Notes: a model not told the origin generated them from the letters alone. Numbered from the stretch's first letter, positions 42,247-51,545 are shown. The stretch: DNA of 64,000 nt from Chryseobacterium taeanense (GCF_900099685.1 NZ_FNDW01000006.1:124001-188000); one strand, 5' to 3'. Program-made: numbers and translations.

Positions 42247-43734
42247 ATGAAAAAAATATTAATTTCTACATTCGCTATTTCAGCGTTGTTATTAAATGTA
42301 AGTTGTGACACAGAATTCGATACTGATGTAAATGATGTGGTGGTAACTTCTGGAGAGGCCAACTTTTCCAAATATGTATCATTAGGAAACTCTCTTACAT
42401 CAGGATATAGAGATGGATCTCTTTATATAGACGGCCAAAACGAATCTTACCCTTCAATGATTGCGATGCAGATGAAACTTGCGGGTGGAGGAGATTTCAA
42501 ACAGCCGTTGATGCCAAATAATGTGGGAGGCTTCAGTAATCTTACAGGCTTTCCTGGAAAATTGGTCCTTAGTGTGGTAAATGGGTCTTTGACACCAGTA
42601 GCATCCGCACCGGCAGCTACACTTGATAATATTTCTTCAGGAGCTCCTTATCAGAATTTAGGGATTCCAGGAGCAAAATCTTTCCATTTGGGAATTACCA
42701 GCTATGGATCACTTAATCCTTATTATTCAAGATTTTCTACAGGGGTGAGTCCTGTAGCGGCTGCAGTGGCTCAAAATCCCACTTTCTTCTCTTTATGGAT
42801 CGGAAATAATGATATTTTAAGTTATGCAACAAGTGGTGGTGTTGGAGTAGATCAAACGGGAAATCTTAATCCTGCCACTTACGGATCTAATGATATTTCT
42901 GATCCTAATGTAGTCGCATCCAGTATCAACTCTTACGTAACAGCTCTTACAGCGAACGGGGCAAAAGGAGTCATTGCTAATATCCCAAGTGTAACAACAA
43001 TTCCTTTCTTTACAACGGTTCCTTACAATCCGTTAACTCCGGCTGCTTTAGGTGCTAATCTTAATACGCTCAACACAAGTCTATACGGGCCGCTTAAACA
43101 GGCACTTACCGCTTTTGGAGCAGGGGATAGAATTAATCTTTTATTTTCTACTGCCGCAAACCCTGTTTTGATTAAGGATGTTTCTTTGCCAAATTTATCT
43201 GCGCAGCTTACTGCAGCGCTTACACCATCTTTAGGAGCTCCTACGGCAGCTGCTTTCGGGCAGATTTACGGACAGGCTAGACAGGCAACAGCAGAAGATT
43301 ATATACTACTTACTACAAGAGCAGTGATAGGAGCTACAAATCCTAGTGCTCCATCTGCAATTAATGTGTACGGTATTTCTTATCCTTTAGAAAATCAGCA
43401 TGTACTCACAAAATCTGAAGCTGCAAGCGTAAAAACAGCTATGGATGCATATAATGCTTCTATTAAATCTATTGCAGATGCTAAAGGGCTTGCATTTGTA
43501 GATGCCAATGCTAAAATGGTAGAACTAAATTCCCAGTCCGGAATTTTGTATGACGGAATAAGATATACTGCCAAATTCGTAACCGGAGGTACATTCTCTC
43601 TTGACGGGGTTCATCTTACAGGAAGAGGATATGCAATTGTAGCCAACGAATTTATTAAAGCAATCAATGCAAAATACAAATCTACATTACCACAGGTAAA
43701 TCCAAATAATTATTCCGGAGTCAAATTCCCGTAA
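42247..43734 (+). CDS. SGNH/GDSL-hydrolase lipoprotein
   Basis: A 495-residue protein with a lipoprotein signal (Cys 20 in LLNVSC). SGNH blocks are visible: the nucleophile block VSLGNSLTSGY (Ser 49, with GNS replacing GDS), the block III WIGNNDIL (Asn 187-188), and the C-terminal DGVHLTGRGY (Asp 453, His 456). The conserved Gly of block II is likely in GIPGAKSFH (around 139-147). The long insert (190-400) is larger than in usual members of about 250 residues. It is probably surface- or periplasm-anchored and acts on esters. It forms an operon with the FadL porin and is followed by a terminator. Confidence 0.88.
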   Translation: MKKILISTFAISALLLNVSCDTEFDTDVNDVVVTSGEANFSKYVSLGNSLTSGYRDGSLYIDGQNESYPSMIAMQMKLAGGGDFKQPLMPNNVGGFSNLTGFPGKLVLSVVNGSLTPVASAPAATLDNISSGAPYQNLGIPGAKSFHLGITSYGSLNPYYSRFSTGVSPVAAAVAQNPTFFSLWIGNNDILSYATSGGVGVDQTGNLNPATYGSNDISDPNVVASSINSYVTALTANGAKGVIANIPSVTTIPFFTTVPYNPLTPAALGANLNTLNTSLYGPLKQALTAFGAGDRINLLFSTAANPVLIKDVSLPNLSAQLTAALTPSLGAPTAAAFGQIYGQARQATAEDYILLTTRAVIGATNPSAPSAINVYGISYPLENQHVLTKSEAASVKTAMDAYNASIKSIADAKGLAFVDANAKMVELNSQSGILYDGIRYTAKFVTGGTFSLDGVHLTGRGYAIVANEFIKAINAKYKSTLPQVNPNNYSGVKFP

Positions 43735-43757
43735 TAACACTTTGAATAAAAACTTAG

Positions 43758-43789
43758 AAACCACAAGATATATTCTTGTGGTTTTTTTT
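43758..43789 (+). terminator. terminator of the FadL-GDSL operon
   Basis: An 11-bp stem AAACCACAAGA/TCTTGTGGTTT, loop TATAT, then TTTTT. The prs -7-like box TAAATTTG (43789-43796) follows directly. Confidence 0.8.
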
Positions 43790-43818
43790 AAATTTGCAAA
43801 ATCTTTTAAAAAGTAAAA

Positions 43819-44757
43819 ATGGCCCACCAGTTAAGTTATCTATTTTGTACAAGGACGAGCAAGGACTTGGCAGAGAAAATTGCCCATCATTATGGGAAGG
43901 AATTAGGAAAAATCAATTTTCAAACCTTCAGTGACGGAGAATTTGAACCGGTATTAGACGAATCCGTAAGAGGAGGCAGGGTTTTCCTGATTGGTTCTAC
44001 CTTTCCGCCGGCGGATAATCTTTTAGAACTTCTGCTGATGATTGACGCGGCAAAAAGAGCTTCTGCGAAAAGCATTACCGTAGTGCTTCCTTATTTCGGA
44101 CTTGCCAGACAGGATAGAAAAGACAAACCAAGAGCGCCGATCGGTGCAAAGCTTGTAGCCAATCTTTTAACGGCTGCGGGAGCAACAAGAGTAATGACCA
44201 TGGATCTTCATGCTGACCAGATCCAAGGATTCTTTGAAATTCCGGTAGATCATTTATATGCATCTACAATTTTCGTAGATTATATCCGCAATCTGAATCT
44301 TGAAAACCTTACGATTGCTTCTCCTGATATGGGAGGTGCTAAAAGAGCAAAAAACTATGCCGGCCATCTTGGAGCGGATGTAGTAATTGCCTATAAAGAA
44401 AGGAAAAAAGCAAATGTTGTAGAAGAAATGTTCCTTATCGGAGATGTTGTAGGCAAAAATGTGATCCTTATTGATGATATGATCGATACCGCAGGAACAC
44501 TTTGCAAAGCAGCAGATATTTTGATCGAGAAAGGAGCAAAAACGGTGAGAGCTATGGCAACTCACGGAGTGCTTTCAGGAAAAGCTTATGATAATATCGA
44601 AAACTCGAAATTATTGGAAGTTATTGTAACTGACTCAATTCCTGTGAAAAATAATTTGTCATCTAAAATAAAAGTGCTATCTTGCGCCCCATTATTTGCG
44701 GACGTTATGAAGATGGTGCACGAGCATCAATCAATTAGTAGTAAGTTTATTATCTAA
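43819..44757 (+). CDS. prs: ribose-phosphate pyrophosphokinase
   Basis: A 312-residue protein, class I PRPP synthase length. It makes PRPP from ribose 5-phosphate and ATP for nucleotide, His and Trp synthesis. Motifs are FSDGEFEPVL, PYFGLARQDRKDKPRAPIGAKLVANLL (ATP region), MDLHADQIQGFF, and the PRPP loop VILIDDMIDTAGTL. The start ATG at 43819 is preceded by AAAAAGTAAAA. Followed after 55 bp by rplY in the same direction, and probably transcribed with it. Confidence 0.96.
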   Translation: MAHQLSYLFCTRTSKDLAEKIAHHYGKELGKINFQTFSDGEFEPVLDESVRGGRVFLIGSTFPPADNLLELLLMIDAAKRASAKSITVVLPYFGLARQDRKDKPRAPIGAKLVANLLTAAGATRVMTMDLHADQIQGFFEIPVDHLYASTIFVDYIRNLNLENLTIASPDMGGAKRAKNYAGHLGADVVIAYKERKKANVVEEMFLIGDVVGKNVILIDDMIDTAGTLCKAADILIEKGAKTVRAMATHGVLSGKAYDNIENSKLLEVIVTDSIPVKNNLSSKIKVLSCAPLFADVMKMVHEHQSISSKFII

Positions 44758-44812
44758 TTGATTTTCATTAGATTGCAAATTTGGTTTTAAACAATTTTTT
44801 AAATTTTTATAA

Positions 44813-45439
44813 ATGAAATCTATTACAATTCAAGGTACAAAAAGAGAAAGCGTGGGCAAAAAGTCTACAAAAGCTTTACGTGATGCTGAATTAGTTCCTT
44901 GTGTTGTTTACGGAGGTGGTGAGCCATTGAACTTCTCTGCAGAAGAGAGAGCATTCAAAGGTTTGGTATATACTCCTGAAGCACACACGGTATCTATTGA
45001 GGTTGATGGTCAAACAATTCCGGCTGTTCTTCAGGATATTCAGTTTCACCCGATTACAGACAAAATCCTTCACGCAGACTTCTATCAGCTAGCTGACGAT
45101 AAGCCTGTTATCATGGAAGTTCCTGTAAGAATCACTGGTCGTTCAAAAGGTGTTGTAGCTGGTGGTGTTCTTCGTCAGTCTTTCAGAAAATTGAAAGTAA
45201 AAGCAATTCCTGCTAACTTACCTGATGAAATCGTTGTGGACGTTACTCCGCTAAGAATCGGTAACAAACTTTATGTTGGAGGTATCAAAACTGAAGGATA
45301 TTCTTTCATGCACCCGGACAATGCAGTTGTTGTAGCTGTTAAGATGTCTAGAAATGCAATGAAAGGAGGTGCAGCAGCAATGGATGATGAAGATGAAGAA
45401 GAAGGAGCGGCTCCGACAGAAGAAACTTCTGCAGAATAA
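44813..45439 (+). CDS. rplY: 50S ribosomal protein L25/general stress protein Ctc
   Basis: A 208-residue protein with the L25 domain (1-95, [34 protein letters not shown]) that binds 5S rRNA, and the TL5/CTC C-terminal beta domain (96-185). The last 20 residues are acidic ([18 protein letters not shown]). This is the longer Ctc-type form rather than the short 95-residue E. coli L25. It follows prs as in many Bacteroidota and is closed by a terminator. Confidence 0.94.
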   Translation: MKSITIQGTKRESVGKKSTKALRDAELVPCVVYGGGEPLNFSAEERAFKGLVYTPEAHTVSIEVDGQTIPAVLQDIQFHPITDKILHADFYQLADDKPVIMEVPVRITGRSKGVVAGGVLRQSFRKLKVKAIPANLPDEIVVDVTPLRIGNKLYVGGIKTEGYSFMHPDNAVVVAVKMSRNAMKGGAAAMDDEDEEEGAAPTEETSAE

Positions 45440-45463
45440 GAATTTCTTATTTAAACAATATAG

Positions 45464-45492
45464 AAACCTGTCATTTTTGGCAGGTTTTTTTT
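45464..45492 (+). terminator. terminator of rplY
   Basis: Stem AAACCTGTCA/TGGCAGGTTT with one G-U pair and loop TTTT, followed by a long T-run. Confidence 0.8.
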
Positions 45493-45830
45493 GTTTTAAA
45501 AGTAAAAAACCTCTGCGTTTTATAGTGAAACGTCTTTGTATTAGAATGCTTTCAATAGTTAAAATAATTTAGTGATAATGGTCCAAATTTTAGTTTTTTA
45601 TAATTAATAACATGGCTATCATTTGCTGAGTTTAATGCCCTTGCGAACTAAAATATTTCACAATTAATTATCAATGACTGACGATCTTTAGCGTTAGAAA
45701 GAAAAATAAATATCTAATCCATCGAATCTTTCTATCAACCACGAACTATTAACCATCAACCACAATCCGAAAAAAAGCCGTAAATTTGAAGAGTTCTAAA
45801 TAAGAGCGTTTTAATTTAAATTTTTAATAA
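45493..45830. other. intergenic gap before sufS
   Basis: No convincing gene or stable RNA is seen. AT-rich, with a TAAATTTG -7-like box at 45781-45788 before the sufS ATG at 45831, but no -33 at the expected distance. Confidence 0.4.
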
Positions 45831-47051
45831 ATGTTTGACATTCAGGAAATCAGAAGTCAGTTTTCTATATTAAATCAGGAAGTGAACGGTAAACCATTGG
45901 TTTATCTTGATAATGCGGCTACATCACAGAAACCAAATTCCGTTTTGGAAGTATGGAATGGATATTATACAGAGATTAATGCGAATGTGCATCGTGGAAT
46001 TCATACATTAAGTCAGTTGGCTACTGAAGAGATGGAGCTTTCGAGAAGGAAAATCCAGAAATTCATTAATGCAAAACATGATTTTGAAGTAATTTTTACC
46101 AAAGGAACCACAGAAGGATTAAATCTTATCGCTTATATTTTAACCCAAAAGTTAAAAAAAGACGATGAAATTATTATCTCTTATCTGGAGCATCATTCCA
46201 ATATCGTTCCTTGGCAGATGCTTTGTGAAAGGACAGGAGCTAAATTAAGAGTTATTCCGATGGATGAAAACGGAATTCTTCAGCTTGATGTTTTTGAGAC
46301 CTTTTTAAGTGAGAAAACGAAAGTGGTTTCTGTAAATCAGGTTTCTAATGCCTTGGGAATTGTTAATCCGATTGAAGAAATCATTGCAAAAACAAGAAAA
46401 AATACAGATGCCTATATCGTAATCGACGGAGCGCAGTCAGCACCGCACTTTATCATTGATGTTCAGAAAATGGATTGCGACTTTTTTGTTTTCTCGGGAC
46501 ACAAAATGTATGCACCGATGGGAACAGGAATTTTGTACGGAAAACAGGTGATTCTTGAAGATTTACCGCCGTTTCATGGAGGAGGTGAAATGATCGCTAC
46601 TTGTTCTTTTGATGGGACAACATACGCAGGTCTGCCATTTAAATATGAAGCCGGAACACCAAATGTGGGAGGAAATATTGCTTTGGGAGCTGCTGTGGAT
46701 TTTATCCAAAAAGTCGGTCAGGAGAATATTCAGAATCACGAAAATGCTTTACTGGAATATGCACAAAGAAAGCTTCTGGAGCTTGAAGGAATAAAAATTT
46801 ATGGTGAAAAAGCTGTCAGAACCGGGGTTGTTTCCTTTAATCTGGAAGGGGTTGGTATTGCTTCCGATGTTGGAATGATCCTTGATAAACTTGGAATTGC
46901 CGTGAGAACGGGGCATCACTGTACGCAACCAATAATGGATTTTTTCAATATTGCAGGAACGGTAAGAGCGAGCTTTGCATTGTATAACACCTTTAATGAA
47001 ATCGATTTATTAATTGAAGGCGTGAAAAAAGCACAGAGAATGCTTAGCTGA
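45831..47051 (+). CDS. sufS: cysteine desulfurase SufS
   Basis: A 406-residue PLP enzyme of the SufS/CsdA (group II) type. It removes sulfur from cysteine for Fe-S assembly. The PLP Lys lies in FSGHKMYAP (K225), the active-site Cys is in RTGHHCTQP (C364), and the N-terminal VYLDNAATSQKP and NVHRGIHTLS blocks are typical. The RTGHHC context (rather than the long IscS loop) identifies group II. The gene lies 30 kb from sufABCD and is alone; no SufE or SufU is next to it, although group II enzymes need one. Confidence 0.95.
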   Translation: MFDIQEIRSQFSILNQEVNGKPLVYLDNAATSQKPNSVLEVWNGYYTEINANVHRGIHTLSQLATEEMELSRRKIQKFINAKHDFEVIFTKGTTEGLNLIAYILTQKLKKDDEIIISYLEHHSNIVPWQMLCERTGAKLRVIPMDENGILQLDVFETFLSEKTKVVSVNQVSNALGIVNPIEEIIAKTRKNTDAYIVIDGAQSAPHFIIDVQKMDCDFFVFSGHKMYAPMGTGILYGKQVILEDLPPFHGGGEMIATCSFDGTTYAGLPFKYEAGTPNVGGNIALGAAVDFIQKVGQENIQNHENALLEYAQRKLLELEGIKIYGEKAVRTGVVSFNLEGVGIASDVGMILDKLGIAVRTGHHCTQPIMDFFNIAGTVRASFALYNTFNEIDLLIEGVKKAQRMLS

Positions 47052-47076
47052 TTTTAAATTTGTATAAAATATAAGT

Positions 47077-47107
47077 ATGGCCGGAAAATAACTCCGGCCA
47101 TTTGTTT
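47077..47107. terminator. terminator between sufS and the GG-leader gene
   Basis: A 9-bp stem ATGGCCGGA/TCCGGCCAT around AAATAAC, followed by TTTG TTTTA. It lies between convergent genes. Confidence 0.7.
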
Positions 47108-47118
47108 TAATTATAAGT

Positions 47119-47310
47119 TTAGCTGACTCCCGAATCGCACATTTCAACAGGCACGAGGCAGGATGTTGATGTACAGGGGTTTCCTGTTGGGATTTGCAGG
47201 CAACATGCATGATATCCATTGTACGTAATGTGATACGTATTCGGAGGGCATGTGTGTCCGCCCAGAACCTGCTTTAAGTCTTCTCTCTGAAGTTTTTTTA
47301 GATTTTTCAT
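47119..47310 (-). CDS. GG-leader bacteriocin-like peptide
   Basis: A 63-residue peptide. The N-terminal part, KNLKKLQREDLKQVLGG, has the double-glycine leader form cut by peptidase-containing (C39) ABC transporters. The 44-residue core after GG holds six cysteines (CPPN, CCLQ, CTST, SCLVP, EMCDS) and is otherwise polar. Chryseobacterium genomes carry many such genes annotated bacteriocin-like, most of unknown activity. No transporter, immunity or modification gene is present nearby. The six Cys suggest disulfides. The start ATG at 47310 is preceded by AT-rich sequence. Confidence 0.75.
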   Translation of the reverse strand: MKNLKKLQREDLKQVLGGHTCPPNTYHITYNGYHACCLQIPTGNPCTSTSCLVPVEMCDSGVS

Positions 47311-47452
47311 AATGATTTGTTTGTTAGTGATTTGTAATTAGTCACTAATTTATGAAAAAAAATAATAACACCATATCTTTAATTAAAATTATTACCTTTC
47401 TTCTTCATCAATTGATTGAAAAAAATATTTTTAAAAGTTTTTTCTCTAACCT

Positions 47453-47480
47453 GTAACCTTTTAAGATTTTCACTGTCTTA
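47453..47480 (+). promoter_or_regulatory. probable ECF-sigma-type promoter of the sigma operon
   Basis: GTAAC (47453-47457), 17 nt, GTCTTA (47475-47480), 20 nt before the ATG at 47501. The AAC-containing -35 and GTC-type -10 resemble ECF promoters rather than the TTTG/TAnnTTTG housekeeping type, which suggests autoregulation by the sigma factor encoded just downstream. Confidence 0.45.
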
Positions 47481-47500
47481 CTAATAGAAACAAATAATTT

Positions 47501-48061
47501 ATGAAACTTTTGTTCGGAAATAAAAAAGATGATTTGCTCAGCCGTCTCAAAAAACAGGATCCGGCTGCACAGAAAATTTTTTATGATCAGAATGTAAAGA
47601 AATACCTGAGTGTCAGCAGAAGTTATATAAACGATCTTTATCAGGCTGAAGACTGTGTGATAAAAGCATTTTGCAAAATTTTTAAAAGTATTGAAAGTTT
47701 TCGAGGTGAGGGAAGTTTTGAAGGATGGGGGAGAAGAATAATAGTGAATGAGTGTCTTAATTTTATTAAAAGTCATAAGACCGTTTTTTATCTGGAGGAT
47801 ATCAACCCCAATTATCCCGAAGAAATTCAGGAAGAATTTATTGATTTTAATTTTAATGCGCAGGAGCTTTTAGATCAGCTTCCCGATGCTTACAGAATGG
47901 TTTTTAACCTCTATGTCCTTGAAGACTACTCGCATCAGGAAATTGCGGACGCATTACAGATTTCTACAGCAGTAAGCAAAACCCAGCTGTTTCGGGCTAA
48001 GGAGAAAATGAGGAAAATCTATCATCAGCAACAAAAAAAAATACAAAATGAAAACAGATAA
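47501..48061 (+). CDS. RNA polymerase sigma factor, ECF type
   Basis: A 186-residue sigma-70 factor with only regions 2 (about 10-90, KKQDPAAQKIFYDQNVKKYLSVSRSYINDLYQAEDCVIKAFCKIFKSIESFRGEGSFEGWGRRIIVNECLNF) and 4 (about 125-178, LLDQLPDAYRMVFNLYVLEDYSHQEIADALQISTAVSKTQLFRAKEKMRKI). It belongs to the Bacteroidota ECF group and drives a restricted regulon. It overlaps the next gene by 14 nt, the usual layout with a cognate anti-sigma factor. Confidence 0.93.
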   Translation: MKLLFGNKKDDLLSRLKKQDPAAQKIFYDQNVKKYLSVSRSYINDLYQAEDCVIKAFCKIFKSIESFRGEGSFEGWGRRIIVNECLNFIKSHKTVFYLEDINPNYPEEIQEEFIDFNFNAQELLDQLPDAYRMVFNLYVLEDYSHQEIADALQISTAVSKTQLFRAKEKMRKIYHQQQKKIQNENR

Positions 48062-48659
48062 AAATACAATAGAATATCAAGTCAGAAAACAAATTGAAGA
48101 AAGGGAAATCGCCCCTTCGCGGAACCTTTGGTCAGAAATAGAAAGTCAGACGAAAATGAAATCTTCCGGATCAAGAGTTAACTGGTTTCTGATGGCAGCG
48201 TGTCTGGTTTTAACATTCAGTTTAGGTGCTGTTTTGTTCTTTAATGAAGAAAATGGACAAATCAATAAAAATAAAATGACGGCTCACGTTATTGATGCTG
48301 TATCGCAGGATATTAAGCTTGAGGAGAAGATTAAAAGTAATGATTCGTATATATACAATAAACCTAAAACAGAGACTTATGAAAAAAATATAGTTTCTGT
48401 TGAAAAAGCTGAAATGTCTGATATTCCGGAAGCCCTAGAACAAAAAGAATTGCCGTTAATCAATAAACATATTACAGTTACAGCGGCACCTGTACTGCAA
48501 GATAAAATTATTGCCCAGGCAGATTCTGCAAAGATCCCTGCAAAAACAAGAAAATATACCGATCCTTCTACTTTGCTTTTTTCTATTGAACATAAAGATG
48601 CCATAGAACAAACTAAAGGAACGAGCAATGTTGCTTCTATCGAAATAATAGAAAAATAA
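48048..48659 (+). CDS. putative anti-sigma factor (single-pass membrane protein)
   Basis: A 203-residue protein with one transmembrane helix at about 46-66 (NWFLMAACLVLTFSLGAVLFF). The cytosolic N-terminal 45 residues (IEYQVRKQIEEREIAPSRNLWSEIES) have the helical look of an anti-sigma domain, and the periplasmic part is long and Lys/Glu/Ser-rich. There is no FecR or zinc-anti-sigma motif. Its assignment rests on overlapping the sigma gene and on topology. It is followed after 27 bp by an outer-membrane protein gene. Confidence 0.72.
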   Translation: MKTDKNTIEYQVRKQIEEREIAPSRNLWSEIESQTKMKSSGSRVNWFLMAACLVLTFSLGAVLFFNEENGQINKNKMTAHVIDAVSQDIKLEEKIKSNDSYIYNKPKTETYEKNIVSVEKAEMSDIPEALEQKELPLINKHITVTAAPVLQDKIIAQADSAKIPAKTRKYTDPSTLLFSIEHKDAIEQTKGTSNVASIEIIEK

Positions 48660-48686
48660 ACGTTAAAAAAATAAAAAATTAATATT

Positions 48687-49727
48687 ATGGTCAAAAAAAT
48701 TATCATGATGGCTTTCGCGTGCATTTTATTCAATAATGTATATGCTCAGTCGAAATGGTCTTTCAGCCTTCCGGCTTCCAAAGAAAACGAGAAAATAAGT
48801 CCTATTGTAAAGGAAAAAGTAGATGATTACGCCAAGAAAATTGACGAGATTATTCAGGAAGAAAAAAAAATGATGGAAGAAGAACTGATTGCTCTTCAAA
48901 ATAAAAATTTAGATAAAGCCGATTTTGATTTGCAGAAAAAAGAAATTGCCAACCGTTATTCCGAGAAAATCGACAAAAGAATTGCAGACCTGGGATTTGA
49001 CCTCGATTCAGTGATAGAAAAACAGGTGAAATATTCACTATTGAATTCAGATGTAACTTCAAATGAGGAAATTAGAGCTAAAATATTAGAGAAATATCGT
49101 CCGAAAAAGAACTTTTCCAGCTATTTTTCTTATGGAATTATGAATCTTACCAACGATTTGCCAGATAATGAACTTGATAAAAACATTGGATATGCAAGTA
49201 ATCTGGAATTTGGGTTAAATTTTAACTACCACTTCAGCAGAACAAGCCACTTTGGGTTACTTTCAGGAATCAGGTTTTCATGGAGAACACTTCGCCTTGA
49301 CAATAATCTTTACTTTAATAAAGATTCTGAAGGAAATGTTTATCTCGATAAATATGGAAAAAGTCTTGATAAAAATAAGTTAAGAACGGGTTATATCATC
49401 GTTCCTTTAGGATTACAGTATAATTTTTCCAGGCTGAAAGATGCAGGGATGGACATTAAATACAGAAACTTCAGAGACGGATTTAAAATGGCGGGATATT
49501 TTTATGGCGGAGTTAAAATGTCTACCAACAATATCATAAGTGGCGACGGCCCAGATTTCAGGGATAGAGGGAACTATCAGGTAAATCCGTTTGTGTTTGG
49601 CGCTCAGTTTACCGTTTCGTACGACGACTTCAGTATTTTCGTGAAAAAAGATTTTACAAACTACTTTAAAGGTGGGAACTTTTCTAACGACAAAGCGCTT
49701 GTTTTCGGAATTTCCCTCGGGTTGTAA
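48687..49727 (+). CDS. outer-membrane beta-barrel protein with coiled-coil N-terminal part
   Basis: A 346-residue protein with a signal peptide (1-20, ending VYA). Residues 30-115 are helical and charged (EKVDDYAKKIDEIIQEEKKMMEEELIALQNKNLDKADFDLQKKEIANRYSEKID), a probable coiled coil. Residues 130-346 alternate short aromatic strands (FSYGIMNLTND, NLEFGLNFNYHF, GLLSGIRFSWRTL, KALVFGISLGL at the end), fitting a PorT-like outer-membrane barrel. It is third in the sigma operon and is a likely target or sensor of that system. Function is unknown. Confidence 0.8.
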   Translation: MVKKIIMMAFACILFNNVYAQSKWSFSLPASKENEKISPIVKEKVDDYAKKIDEIIQEEKKMMEEELIALQNKNLDKADFDLQKKEIANRYSEKIDKRIADLGFDLDSVIEKQVKYSLLNSDVTSNEEIRAKILEKYRPKKNFSSYFSYGIMNLTNDLPDNELDKNIGYASNLEFGLNFNYHFSRTSHFGLLSGIRFSWRTLRLDNNLYFNKDSEGNVYLDKYGKSLDKNKLRTGYIIVPLGLQYNFSRLKDAGMDIKYRNFRDGFKMAGYFYGGVKMSTNNIISGDGPDFRDRGNYQVNPFVFGAQFTVSYDDFSIFVKKDFTNYFKGGNFSNDKALVFGISLGL

Positions 49728-49761
49728 TGTAGTTTAAATTTTTAACCATTTCATATATAAC

Positions 49762-49797
49762 AAAAACGCCGTGAAATAATTTCATGGCGTTTTTTTA
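49762..49797. terminator. bidirectional terminator between the sigma operon and fumC
   Basis: A 14-bp stem AAACGCCGTGAAAT/ATTTCATGGCGTTT (one G-U), flanked by A- and T-tracts, between convergent genes. Confidence 0.8.
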
Positions 49798-49823
49798 CAA
49801 TATTAACGGATAAATTTAATTCT

Positions 49824-51218
49824 TTATTTCAGACTTCCTACCATGTTTTCAGGTTTCACCCATTCATCAAATTGTTCTGCTGTGAGAAGTCCCAGATTTA
49901 CAGCTTCTTCTTTTAATGTCGTTCCGTTTTTATGGGCAGTTTTTGCAATTTTTGCTGCATTTTCATATCCGATATGCGTATTTAAAGCAGTAACAAGCAT
50001 TAATGACTTATCAACAAGTTCTTTGATTCTGTCATGATTAGGCTCAATTCCCACAGCGCAATGATCGTTAAATGAAATACAGGCATCAGCAATCAACTGA
50101 GCCGACTGTAAAAAATTATAAGCCATTACAGGTTTGAAAACATTAAGTTCATAATTTCCCTGTGTTCCTGCGAAGGAAATCGTGGTGTCATTTCCTAAAA
50201 CCTGTGCGCAAACCATTGTCATTGCTTCATTTTGCGTAGGATTCACTTTTCCTGGCATAATGGATGATCCAGGCTCATTTTCTGGAATGTGAATTTCACC
50301 AATTCCCGAGCGCGGTCCGGAAGCGAGTAATCTGATATCCTGGGCAATTTTAAACAATGAAACAGCGAGTTGTTTTAAAGCGCCATGAGATTCAACAATG
50401 GCATCGTGGGCGGCCAGTGCTTCAAACTTATTTTCTGCTGTTACAAAAGGATGATTGGTAAACTTAGAAATATATTCAGCGACTTTTACATCGTAACCTT
50501 TCGGAGTGTTCAGTCCGGTTCCTACTGCAGTTCCTCCCAACGCCAGTTCGGAAAGGTGAGGAAGTGTATTTTTTAAAGCTTTTATTCCGTAATTCAGCTG
50601 GGCAACGTACCCGGAAAATTCTTGTCCTAAAGTCAGAGGAGTTGCATCCATTAAATGTGTTCTCCCGATTTTAACAATATCTTTAAACGTTTCTGATTTT
50701 TGTGCTAAAGTATCTTTCAGTTTTTCAACCGCAGGAATGGTAATTTCAACCACTTTGCGATAAGCTGCGATATGCATTGCCGTTGGATAGGTATCGTTGG
50801 ACGACTGGGATTTATTAACATCATCATTAGGATGAATTTCAGATTTTTCTCCCAATATTCCGCCATTGTTTACATGGGCACGGTTTGAAATTACTTCATT
50901 TACATTCATATTTGACTGCGTTCCTGAACCCGTTTGCCAGATTACGAGAGGAAATTGGTCATTCAGTTTTCCTTCTAATATTTCATCACATACTTTTGCG
51001 ATCATATCTCTTTTTTCGGCAGGAAGAACACCTAAATCGGCATTAGTAAAAGCAGCCGCTTTTTTCAGATAGGCAAATGCTTCAATGATTTCATGAGGCA
51101 TAGATCCCTCGGAACCAATTTTGAAGTTGTTTCTGGATCTTTCGGTTTGTGCGCCCCAGAATTTATCTGCAGGAACCTGCACTTCGCCCATGGTATCTTT
51201 TTCTATTCTGTAATTCAT
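49824..51218 (-). CDS. fumC: fumarate hydratase, class II
   Basis: A 464-residue enzyme that interconverts fumarate and malate without a metal cluster. Visible are TSRERS-type [55 protein letters not shown] and the signature [16 protein letters not shown] with the catalytic Ser. The residues around TxxxxG match fumarase, not aspartase. The start at 51218 gives [16 protein letters not shown]; a longer frame to 51245 adds nine unlikely residues. It is divergent from the class I fumarase, 327 bp away. Being cluster-free, it would work under oxidative stress or iron shortage. Confidence 0.95.
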   Translation of the reverse strand: MNYRIEKDTMGEVQVPADKFWGAQTERSRNNFKIGSEGSMPHEIIEAFAYLKKAAAFTNADLGVLPAEKRDMIAKVCDEILEGKLNDQFPLVIWQTGSGTQSNMNVNEVISNRAHVNNGGILGEKSEIHPNDDVNKSQSSNDTYPTAMHIAAYRKVVEITIPAVEKLKDTLAQKSETFKDIVKIGRTHLMDATPLTLGQEFSGYVAQLNYGIKALKNTLPHLSELALGGTAVGTGLNTPKGYDVKVAEYISKFTNHPFVTAENKFEALAAHDAIVESHGALKQLAVSLFKIAQDIRLLASGPRSGIGEIHIPENEPGSSIMPGKVNPTQNEAMTMVCAQVLGNDTTISFAGTQGNYELNVFKPVMAYNFLQSAQLIADACISFNDHCAVGIEPNHDRIKELVDKSLMLVTALNTHIGYENAAKIAKTAHKNGTTLKEEAVNLGLLTAEQFDEWVKPENMVGSLK

Positions 51219-51545
51219 TATGATGGAAATTTTTAATTTAATCAAAAAGGCACAAAAAATTCATTTTAAATTTTAAGATTAGTTTTAACAATCGGTAAAC
51301 CTCAAAAATGAAAATCTTTGATTTTCACTGATGTGTTCTTTATTTCCAAAGGTTTTTAACTTAAAACTTATATGACTAATGTGTCAAAAATCTTTTGTGA
51401 CTTTTGTGGTTTAAAAAGTTTTCCTAAAGTTAATCATTACCTGAAACATTCGCAATTTATAATCATTATAAATATCAATCTAAGTGTCTGATTTTACTCA
51501 TGTTTTTTCGCGATGTTTTATTTTTGCAACCAAATAAAAAGAAGA
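51219..51545. other. divergent gap between the two fumarase genes
   Basis: Holds a hairpin TGAAAATC/GATTTTCA with loop TTT (51309-51327), a degenerate phrase CTTTTGTGACTTTTGTGG (51389-51406 region) of a kind common in flavobacterial intergenic DNA, and the -7 element of the class I gene at 51519-51526. No gene is seen. Confidence 0.5.
51519..51526 (+). promoter_or_regulatory. -7 element TATTTTTG of the class I fumarase gene
   Basis: TATTTTTG lies 20 bp before the ATG at 51546. A frame start at 51513 would precede this element and is therefore ruled out. No TTG is at the usual -33 distance. Confidence 0.5.

Noticed and set aside
47408..47776. 122-codon antisense frame at the sigma-factor start
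   Set aside because: It overlaps the clear sigma factor and its promoter and has no support.
48048..48659. FecR-type or zinc anti-sigma domain
   Set aside because: No HxxxCxxC or FecR motif; the anti-sigma call rests on context only.
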